Origin: Sphingobacteriaceae bacterium
GTDB lineage: Bacteria; Bacteroidota; Bacteroidia; Sphingobacteriales; Sphingobacteriaceae
NCBI GenBank assembly: GCA_029266635.1
Contig: JAQSWM010000013.1
Span: 62,001-126,000, forward strand
Length of the DNA stretch: 64,000 bases
Direction: 5' to 3'
Position 1 is the first letter of the stretch; each line of letters begins with the position of its first letter. The position numbers and the translations under genes were made by a program. Below are positions 24,839 through 33,500 of this stretch, in pieces. The notes under the pieces are model-generated. The model saw only the letters and a program-made list of their open reading frames with translations. It was not told the DNA's origin and did no database searches.

Positions 24839-26065
24839 TTAACCTAGTTTAGCTTTCAGATTTTGATCTATAGCATCAAGGAATTCCTCAGTGTACAGGT
24901 AATCTGTTCCATGTTCCACTTTGGGTTTAATGGTGATCGCCAAATCTTTGGTCATCTTTCCGCTTTCCACAGTCTCGATACAAACCTGCTCTAAGGTATG
25001 GCAGAACTTGATCAAAGCCTGGTTGTTGTCAAGCTTTCCGCGGAACTCCAAACCTCTTGTCCAGGCGAAGATAGAAGCGATAGGGTTTGTTGAAGTTGGA
25101 TTTCCTTTCTGGTGTTCGCGGTAGTGGCGGGTTACCGTTCCGTGAGCTGCTTCCGCTTCCATCACCGTTCCATCGGGAGTGATGAGGGTTGAAGTCATCA
25201 AACCTAAAGAGCCAAAGCCTTGCGCCACGGTATCCGACTGAACATCGCCATCGTAATTTTTACAAGCCCAAACAAAGTTGCCGTTCCATTTTAAGGCAGA
25301 AGCAACCATGTCGTCGATCAAGCGGTGCTCGTAAACAATTCCGGCAGCGTCAAACTCGGCCTTAAATTCTTTTTGGTAAACCTCTTCAAAGATATCTTTA
25401 AAGCGGCCATCGTATTTTTTAAGGATCGTGTTTTTGGTCGATAAGTATAAAGGCCATTTTTTGCTTAATGCCTGGTTAAAGCAAGCACGTGCAAAGCCGA
25501 AAATACTTTCATCTGTATTGTACATAGCTAATGCCACGCCATCACCTTTGAAGTTGAATACTTCGAAAGATTGCTCTTCGCCGCCATCTTCAGGAGTGAA
25601 AGTGATTTTCAGTTTACCTTTTCCTTTGGTTACAAAGTCAGTAGCACGATACTGATCGCCAAAAGCGTGACGGCCGATGCAGATAGGAGCAGTCCAGTTT
25701 GGAACTAAGCGTGGTACATTGCTCATCACGATGGGCTCGCGGAAAACAGTTCCATCCAGGATGTTCCGGATTGTGCCATTCGGCGATTTCCACATTTGCT
25801 TCAGATTGAATTCCTTTACGCGTGCTTCATCGGGAGTGATGGTGGCGCACTTGATCCCTACGCCGTATTCTTTTATCGCGTTAGCAGCATCTATAGTAAC
25901 CTGGTCGTCGGTTTCGTCCCGGTGCTCCATCCCAAGGTCGTAGTACTTGATATCCACATCCAAATACGGAGTAATAAGCTTGTCTTTGATGAACTTCCAG
26001 ATGATGCGTGTCATTTCGTCGCCATCCAGCTCTACTACAGGGTTGGCTACCTTTATTTTTTCCAT
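24839..26065 (-). CDS. icd: NADP-dependent isocitrate dehydrogenase, eukaryote-type (class II)
   Basis: 408 aa. The sequence follows the homodimeric IDH1/IDH2-like class: [64 protein letters not shown], and [23 protein letters not shown]. Substrate-binding SPNGTIRN and metal-binding DD/D residues are intact. It oxidatively decarboxylates isocitrate to 2-oxoglutarate in the TCA cycle. Two 11-bp direct repeats lie in its upstream region (26096-26136). Confidence 0.96.
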   Translation of the reverse strand: MEKIKVANPVVELDGDEMTRIIWKFIKDKLITPYLDVDIKYYDLGMEHRDETDDQVTIDAANAIKEYGVGIKCATITPDEARVKEFNLKQMWKSPNGTIRNILDGTVFREPIVMSNVPRLVPNWTAPICIGRHAFGDQYRATDFVTKGKGKLKITFTPEDGGEEQSFEVFNFKGDGVALAMYNTDESIFGFARACFNQALSKKWPLYLSTKNTILKKYDGRFKDIFEEVYQKEFKAEFDAAGIVYEHRLIDDMVASALKWNGNFVWACKNYDGDVQSDTVAQGFGSLGLMTSTLITPDGTVMEAEAAHGTVTRHYREHQKGNPTSTNPIASIFAWTRGLEFRGKLDNNQALIKFCHTLEQVCIETVESGKMTKDLAITIKPKVEHGTDYLYTEEFLDAIDQNLKAKLG

Positions 26066-26095
26066 ATTTTACAGTTGTGGTTAACTATTTCTGAT

Positions 26096-26136
26096 TGAGC
26101 GGTAAAAATAGCAACATCAGTTAAATGAGCGGTAAA
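26096..26136. promoter_or_regulatory. Two direct repeats TGAGCGGTAAA between icd and mscS
   Basis: TGAGCGGTAAA occurs at 26096-26106 and 26126-26136, 30 bases apart (about three helical turns), in the divergent intergenic space. Spacing and position suit an operator for one or both genes. No protein is proposed. Confidence 0.4.
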
Positions 26137-26195
26137 GAAATTGAGATAATATGCCGCCATTAAACAAAAGGAATTGCGGCTTTGTTAAAATTCAG

Positions 26196-27032
26196 ATGAT
26201 GATAGCCACTGTTGAACCAGATACGGTCAAAATAATCCAGAAACAAACTCCACGATCCCTCTACGACCAATCTTATAACTGGCTGACGCAGCACGGGCCC
26301 GGGATAATCCTGGGAATTGTCATCCTAATTGTGGGATTATGGGCGATCAGCCTACTTTCCAAATGGCTCCACAGGGGAATGCAGAAGCGGAATATAGACG
26401 CATCCTTAAAGCCATTCTTGCTCAGCCTCACTATTACATCTTTACGGATTTTGCTGGTGCTGGGGGTGATGCAAATTGTCGGAATTGAGATGACGATGTT
26501 TGCAACCATCATCGGGGGTATGACCGTTGCGCTTGGGCTGGCGCTCTCGGGTACCTTGCAAAACTTCGCGAGCGGCGTACTCATTCTGTTGCTCAAGCCC
26601 TTCCGCGTAGGCGATAATATTGTTGCTCAAGGGCAGGAGGGAACCGTTACCGCCATCCAGCTGTTTTTTACAATCGTAACCACATATGATAACCGAACCG
26701 TGATAGTACCGAATAGCAAATTATCAAACGAGATCATTATCAACATCAGCCATGTGGGAAGCCGAAGGTTGGATATTGAGCTGAAGTTTGGCTATGGGAT
26801 GGATTTTGAACAGATTAAAACGATTTTGAACAAGGCTATTGATGACTCCAAAGATTGCCTTAAAAGCCCCGAAAGGAGCATTGGTATCTCCAGTCTCGAA
26901 AGTGATGGATACAAGGTTCAGGTAAATGTGTGGGTGGCAGCGCATGGCTTTAAAGACAGCAAGTTGAAGCTGCAGGAAGCCATCATGCGGGATTTAAAAG
27001 GCGCAGGGATTAAGCTGCCGGGAATGACGTGA
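26196..27032 (+). CDS. MscS-family mechanosensitive channel
   Basis: About 278 aa from the ATG at 26196 (an ATG at 26151 is also open but adds non-conserved residues). Three transmembrane helices: ILGIVILIVGLWAISLL, FLLSLTITSLRILLVLGVM, and the pore-lining TM3 FATIIGGMTVALGLALSGTL with Gly/Ala packing, then QNFASGVLILLLKPFRVGD. The cytoplasmic beta and alpha/beta domains follow (GTVTAIQLFFTIVTTYDNRTVIVPNSKL). It releases osmolytes on hypo-osmotic shock. The stop is directly adjacent to the stop of the convergent giant gene. Confidence 0.95.
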   Translation: MMIATVEPDTVKIIQKQTPRSLYDQSYNWLTQHGPGIILGIVILIVGLWAISLLSKWLHRGMQKRNIDASLKPFLLSLTITSLRILLVLGVMQIVGIEMTMFATIIGGMTVALGLALSGTLQNFASGVLILLLKPFRVGDNIVAQGQEGTVTAIQLFFTIVTTYDNRTVIVPNSKLSNEIIINISHVGSRRLDIELKFGYGMDFEQIKTILNKAIDDSKDCLKSPERSIGISSLESDGYKVQVNVWVAAHGFKDSKLKLQEAIMRDLKGAGIKLPGMT

Positions 27033-30000
27033 TTATTTCAAGATAGTAATTTGCCCGGCAATTACCTTCCTGCCCATACCGGGGCTGATCTTGTAATAGT
27101 AAGTTCCAGCGGGCAAGTCGGCACCATTCATCTTTCCGTCCCAAGGCTTCAAAAACCCTCTGGCGGTATAAACCTGCGTTCCAAACCTATTGAAAATTTC
27201 CACCGATGCGTTCGGATAGGAATCGAGATTCTTAACTATCCAGGTGTCGTTTACGCCGTCGCCATTTGGCGTAAATGTGTTTGGTACTTCCGGGAGTTTC
27301 AGGACTTTTATAAACAGATCATCGGAAGCAGTACAGCCATCGCTTGACGTAATAGTGAGTGTGTAAGTGATATCATCCTTCGGCGAAGCGACTGGATTTC
27401 TTACATCATCCTTGTCGAGCCCTGTTGAAGGCGTCCACTTGTACGAAAGGTTATTGCCCGACGCGGTGGGATTCAATTGTATATAATCGTCTAACAAAAT
27501 CCTTTCGTCAGGTCCTGCACCCACAAGTGGTGTAGCAAACACTGATATTGTCTCGCTTTTCTGGCCGATGCACCCGTTCGTGCAGGCAAATGTATAGGTG
27601 ATGGTATGTATCCCAACTCCCGCGACCTGAGGCTGAAAAAGCCCTGAAGCGCTTACGCCATTGCCCGAGTACTCGCCTGTCCCGGGGAGCCCGCCCGCCA
27701 CATAGGCTTGAGTGAGCTGGATGGGAGCTTTTTCCGAACAGATATCCGGAATGGGATCGAAAACGATGTCCGGAACAGCTTTCAACGTAAGCGGCTTAAT
27801 AATTTCTCCCACACAAGTTGCGCCCGAAAAGGCACGCATCTTCACATTCACAGTTTTAGTTGAAGGCATGTGGAATATGGGATAGGCAAAACTGTATTGT
27901 TTACCGCCGCTGGCCCGCGGATTTGGATTGTTGTCAACCAATTGGAACAGTGGATCGGCAGGATGGTTGTTAATGTCAAAATGCCATTCAATTCTGGTTA
28001 TTTCGCCGAACGATAGAGTTGCCTTGTCTTCAAATAGAACGGGCTGATCGCTACAAAGCGTATTGGTGCTTAGGATAGTGAAATCTGCTTTAGGAACGCT
28101 GGCCGATACAGTATAAGTCTTAGTGGTGCTAGCCGAGCATCCGTTTGCTGCAGTAGCTGTTAGCGTTACCTGGTAAATGCCAGAGGCTGAGTAGATATGA
28201 ATAGGATCTTTGTCTGTGCTGGTATTCGGGCGTTGAGGGTTGGCGTTGTTATCGCCAAAGCTCCAGGCGTAAGTTAAGGCTCCGGCATCACTTAAGCTGG
28301 AGGTATTGGTGAATTGTGCAACTCCATCCGTGAGGCAAGCATCCGGTAAATTAAAATCTACTATCGGCAGAGGCTTAACTGTCACGGTTTCGGCAGCAGA
28401 GTTTGTTGAGAGCCCACAGATGTTGCTAACCTTTACGGAGTAGTTTCCTCCAGTAGTGACAATGATAGATTTAGTGGTTGCCCCTGTATTCCACAGGTAG
28501 GTATCGAGCTTGCCGTCAGAGATTGCTACTAATTCAACCGAATTTCCCGAACAGAACGTAGTTGGTCCCAACGCAGTTATGCTTGCAGCGGGAGCTTTTG
28601 TGATGAGCAATGGAGCAGAAGTAGTGGTGCCGCAGATGTTGGTAACGGTCACTGTATAGTTTCCCGCTGTAGTCGCGATAATGGAAGGGCTTGTGGCACC
28701 TGTGCTCCATAGGTATGAATCGATCGGACTGTCGGATGTTGCTGTAAGAGTCACCCTCCCATCTTCGCAAAAGGATGTTGAGCCGTCAGCGGTAATCTCG
28801 GAAGTGGGTTTATGATAGACGGATACGGCAACTGGTGTTGAGGTGATCGAGCCACAAGGCGTAGTGATGGTGCAGGAGTAGCTGCCGCTTGTGCTTACCG
28901 TTATTGATCGCCCTGTTGCACCATTGCTCCATAAATAAGAAGTTGAAGAGTTCAATAAGTTTGCCGACAGTACAACGGATTGCCCTTCGCAAAATGTAAT
29001 AGGGCCGGACGCCATGATTGTGGCGGTAGGGTTAGGCTGGATGTCGACATCAAAAGCGTTGTCAGATCCGTTCGTAGCGACATCTGTTGAAACAACCCTC
29101 ATCCTATAATTGCTTCCGAACGCAATAGTTGCTGGAATCTCAACATTTATCGAGCCGGTCCTTGCTGCTGAAGCAATTGTGCCAATAATTTGTGGGCTCG
29201 CAAAACTGCGGTTGGCATCACTTAGCTGAACAACAAATTGGTTCGAGCTATTCACGTTTAGTCCGGTCATGGAGTAGTTCACAGTTCCTGTTGTTCCGGG
29301 GCAGTATGTATGCCCGACTTGCGAAATGGTAAGGCCGGCTAGTAGATCGCCGTACACATTTAAATAAATTTTCCCGTCGGTGCCTCTGTACACCACATCA
29401 ATGTCTTGGGTGGAACTGTTACGGGCGATGTTGTGAGACGTTGCGTTATCAATTGTTATTGGAGTTCCAAAACTTGCACCCAGGTCGTTGCTTACCTTGA
29501 ATGCCATTGTTGATCCGCTCTGAGCATAACCATCAATGAAGTTTCCGAATTCATCCGAAGCAAGAGTACGGCCCTCGCTCACTGAGTTGGTTCCCACAGG
29601 TATTGAGGTGCTTGCGCCCGTGGTAAAATCTACTCTGTATCCAGCGGTTGGCGCCCCGGCAACGTATATGTATTTGCCCAGCGGACCGGTAGTTATTGAG
29701 TAGGATGAGTAATTTACTGACCCATTGATAGGTACAGAGCTGAAAGTAGCTCCATTATCGGTGCTACGGAACATATAAAGCCTCGGATCGTCCTGGATTA
29801 GGTAAACATATCCGTTAGCCTTATCAATGCGAATGTCGGCGTATACTTTGGTTGGGAAAGTTACAGTGGAGAAAGTACCGACCCCGTTATTACTGTTTCG
29901 ATAAACTGGCGAGCCCACCTTTGGCACCACGTATACATTCGATCCATAACTTGCAATGTGCGGAATTGCGCCAGGGCCTAAAACATTTGGGCCCGAGAAA

Positions 30001-30437
30001 GTAGCTCCTCCGTCTAAACTAACAAATAAGGATATTTGAGAACCATTTGAATAGATCACATATACGTTGCCGTTATCGGCTACCTCTACCTCGCAATCGC
30101 CGGTTGTAGCAGTGCTTAGTTGAACACTCGGCAAAAACGATTGTCCCCTGTTAACGCTTTTTGCAAACCTCAGCCCTGCTGAACCCACGTACACTACACC
30201 GATGTTTCCCTGTGCGTCTACAGCAAGATTTCTGCTGGTATTGGCCGAACCGATGCTGTTGCTGCTCCCAACATCGCTGATAAGAACTTGCGAATAAAGA
30301 GGTGTTTGTCCATTAGCCGACAGGCTGCTCCACACGAGCAAAACCGCAACAGCTAATTGCTTTTTAGCCTTTCTGAGCAGGCAAAGAAGATTCAGTATGT
30401 AGCTTAGCGCCACACAAAACACACTAGTAAATAACAT
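27033..30437 (-). CDS. Large secreted protein: propeller-like N-terminus, Ig/PKD repeats, type B T9SS sorting domain
   Basis: 1134 aa. Signal peptide with VLLVWSSLSANGQ. About residues 45-370 show repeated sialidase/BNR-like strands (NRGQSF, SLDGGATF, STDNGATF), suggesting a beta-propeller. Three Ig-like repeats of about 85 aa each follow (ITFCEGQSVVLSA..., STSFCEDGRVTLTA..., PTTFCSGNSVELVA..., each with YLWSNGAT-type core). Two PKD domains come next (TYAWSFGDNNANPQ), then the gliding-motility C-terminal module: VPNTFTPNGDGVNDTW, FNRFGTQVY, LPAGTYYYKI. It should be exported by type IX secretion and attached to or released from the surface. The last 400 residues parallel the next gene. Ligand unknown. 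Confidence 0.9.
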   Translation of the reverse strand: MLFTSVFCVALSYILNLLCLLRKAKKQLAVAVLLVWSSLSANGQTPLYSQVLISDVGSSNSIGSANTSRNLAVDAQGNIGVVYVGSAGLRFAKSVNRGQSFLPSVQLSTATTGDCEVEVADNGNVYVIYSNGSQISLFVSLDGGATFSGPNVLGPGAIPHIASYGSNVYVVPKVGSPVYRNSNNGVGTFSTVTFPTKVYADIRIDKANGYVYLIQDDPRLYMFRSTDNGATFSSVPINGSVNYSSYSITTGPLGKYIYVAGAPTAGYRVDFTTGASTSIPVGTNSVSEGRTLASDEFGNFIDGYAQSGSTMAFKVSNDLGASFGTPITIDNATSHNIARNSSTQDIDVVYRGTDGKIYLNVYGDLLAGLTISQVGHTYCPGTTGTVNYSMTGLNVNSSNQFVVQLSDANRSFASPQIIGTIASAARTGSINVEIPATIAFGSNYRMRVVSTDVATNGSDNAFDVDIQPNPTATIMASGPITFCEGQSVVLSANLLNSSTSYLWSNGATGRSITVSTSGSYSCTITTPCGSITSTPVAVSVYHKPTSEITADGSTSFCEDGRVTLTATSDSPIDSYLWSTGATSPSIIATTAGNYTVTVTNICGTTTSAPLLITKAPAASITALGPTTFCSGNSVELVAISDGKLDTYLWNTGATTKSIIVTTGGNYSVKVSNICGLSTNSAAETVTVKPLPIVDFNLPDACLTDGVAQFTNTSSLSDAGALTYAWSFGDNNANPQRPNTSTDKDPIHIYSASGIYQVTLTATAANGCSASTTKTYTVSASVPKADFTILSTNTLCSDQPVLFEDKATLSFGEITRIEWHFDINNHPADPLFQLVDNNPNPRASGGKQYSFAYPIFHMPSTKTVNVKMRAFSGATCVGEIIKPLTLKAVPDIVFDPIPDICSEKAPIQLTQAYVAGGLPGTGEYSGNGVSASGLFQPQVAGVGIHTITYTFACTNGCIGQKSETISVFATPLVGAGPDERILLDDYIQLNPTASGNNLSYKWTPSTGLDKDDVRNPVASPKDDITYTLTITSSDGCTASDDLFIKVLKLPEVPNTFTPNGDGVNDTWIVKNLDSYPNASVEIFNRFGTQVYTARGFLKPWDGKMNGADLPAGTYYYKISPGMGRKVIAGQITILK

Positions 30438-30519
30438 TTCCCTTTTCTACTGCTATCGGCATTGAGAGTGCTTAAGCAGCCGATAAAAATACTCAAAAGG
30501 TTGCATATTATGCCTTGAA

Positions 30520-33500
30520 CTAACGGATTATTGTAAGTTGTCCGGACATTATCTTCTTCCCATTCTTGGGGTTGATGATATAGTAATAGGTGCCGGCGGG
30601 CAAAGCTTCCCCATTTACAGTACCATCCCAGGGCTGTGAATAGCCAGTGATATTGGTATAAACCTTAGTGCCATAACGGTTGAAGATATCAACCGTGGCT
30701 CCCGGGTAGCTTTCCAGGTATTTGATGTTCCAGGTATCATTTACGCCATCATTATTAGGGGTAAATGTGTTTGGCACCTCCGGCGATTTGAGGACTTTTA
30801 TGAAGATATCGTCCGTCGCGGTGCAGCCTTCGCCCGTGGTTATGGTTACGGAGTAGGTGATATCGTCATCGGGTTTAGCTATTGGATTTGCAACATCGTC
30901 TCTGGTAAGTCCGGTTGCCGGCGACCATTTATAAGTGAGATTGTCGCCGGTTGTGGTTGGGCTTAGCGTGAACTGGCCTCCTAATAAAATCACCTGATCA
31001 GTGCCCGCGTTTACAGTTGGCGTTTTGTAAACCGACACATCCTGGCTTTGGCTATTCACACAGCCATTGCTTCCCGTAAAGGTGTAAGTGATTGTGTGGG
31101 TGCCAACACCCGCTATTTCAGGGTCGAAAATACCTGAACTACTAACGCCATCTCCGCTGTAAATTCCGCTGCCCGGGAAGGAGGTCGTCTCGGAAGCTTC
31201 GGTTAATTGAATCGCATCAAGTTCTTCGCAGATGCCGGGAATCGGGTTGAACACCACAAGCGGCACAGCTTTGAGCGTAATAATTTTGGTAACCTCGCCT
31301 GCGCAAACCTGTCCTGAATAGGCTTTCATCCTCACGTTAACTGTTTTGGTCATCGGCGAGTGAAACGCCGGGTACGAAAAGGAGTATTGCTTTACCGTGC
31401 CAGCCCTGAGGTTTGGCGTGTTATCCGTTTGAATGTAACTCGGATCTGACGGATAGTTAGAATTATCAAAGTACCACTCAATTTTAGTGATTTCCCCAAA
31501 AGCAAGCGTGGCCTTGTCCTCGAAGATTACAGGTTCATCGCTGCAAAGCTGGTTGGCACTTAATACATTAAAATCTGCTTTCGGGATACTTCCCAATATC
31601 GTAAGCGGCTTTACCAAAGTTGCCGAACATCCGTTTGCAGCAGTTACAGTGAGGGAAATCTGGTATGCTCCCGAAGCTGCGAAGGTGTGAGAGGCATCCT
31701 GATCTGTTGAGGTATTTGGGTGGGATGAATTGGCATTTCTGTCTCCAAAATCCCATAAATAAGTAAATGGCGTGCCCCCCGCAGCAATCGAAGATTTATC
31801 TTTAAACTGAGCGATGCCGTCGACAAGGCAAACGTCCGGAATGTCGAAATCTACACTTGGAATAGACTTCAACGTAATGTCCTTGCTTATTTCTGCCACA
31901 CAGGTGTTCCCGGAATAAGCAACCATCTTAACGGTATAGGTTTTGGTGAGCGGATTCGTGAAGGTTGGATAAATATGAGAATATGCCTTCGCGGTTGCAG
32001 CTCTCTGTGCCGGACTGTTATCGGTTTCAACGGCTGTTGGATTATTTGCGAAGTCATAATACCAGTCGATCCGGGTGATTTCGCCGAAAGCAATCGTGGC
32101 TTTATCTTCAATTACCACCGGCTGATTGCTGCAAAGCTGGGCGGCGTTTATCACATTAAATTCCGGATTCGGAATGCTTGCGGAAATGGTGAAAGGTTTT
32201 ACAATTGTTTCCTGGCAGCCGTCGGCGGAGGTCGCGGTAAGCCGCACCTGGTAAGTTCCGGGAGCAGAATAGGCATGTACAGGGTTTTTATCTGTTGAGG
32301 TGTTGGGATGTTGTGCGTTGGCATTCGCATCTCCGAAATCCCATACGTAGGTAAAAGGCTCGCCGCTGGGAGCAATCGTGGTTTTATCAGTAAACTGAGC
32401 TTCGCCGTTTGGCAAGCAGGCATCTGGCAGGGTGAAATCCGGTGCAGGGACAGCCTTGACGGTGATTGTTTGTGTAACTTCATTTACACAACTGGTGCTG
32501 GAGCCGCTTCCGGAAAAAGCCACCATTTTCACTGTGTAAGTTTTTGTTAAAGGCGTGCTAAAAGCGGAATAGGTGTGCGGGTAAATGCGTGCTGCGCCTC
32601 CGCGGAGTGCGGGCGAGTTGTCAGTTTCCTTTAAGGTTGGGTTATTTCCGAAATCATAGTACCAGTCAATACGGGTAATTTCCCCGAAGTCCACTGTGCC
32701 TTTATCCTCAAACTGTACAGGCTGATTGCTGCACAAAGCCGCCGGATTCAATACATTGAAAGCAGCTTTTGGCGTACTTCCGTTAACGGTGAATTGTCTG
32801 GTTATTGTGTTTGAACAGCCTGCGGCCGAAGTGGCTGTTAGTGTAACGGTGTAAACTCCAACCCGTGTGTAGGCGTGCGAAGGATTTGCCGATGTTGATG
32901 TATTCGGGCGTTGGGCGTTGGCAAACTGATCGCCAAAATCCCACAGGTAAGTCATACCTGTCGTGCCATTTGCGATGGAAGATTTGTTGGTGAAGGGAGC
33001 AGCGCCATCGCTCAGGCAAAAATCCGGCATGCTGAAATCTGCCACTGGCACAGCTTGTAAAATGATAGTCTTGATCTCGTCGTCCACGCAATCAGCTCCC
33101 GAATAGGCAAGCATCCGCACCGTGTAGGATTTCGTAAGCGGAGCAGTAAAAGTGGGATAGGTATGGCTATACTGTTTCGCTGTAGCAGCCCTCAATGCCG
33201 GACTGTTGTCGGTTTCAAAAGTCGTGGGGTTATTCGCGTAATCATAATACCAGTCGATCCTCGTGATTTCTCCGAAGGCAAGGGTGCTTTTATCTTCAAA
33301 AACTACCGGCTGATCACTGCAAAGTTTAGCTGAATTTAAAGTGTTAAAGACAACAAGTGGGGTGCTTCCGCTGATGGTGAATTGCTTTGATGCTAATGTT
33401 TGGCAACCGTTCACGGATTTGGCTATAAGGGCGATGGTGTAGGTGCCGGCTTTGCTGTAGGTGTGAGATGGGCTTAGCTGAGTAGAAGTGTTTGGGTTTT

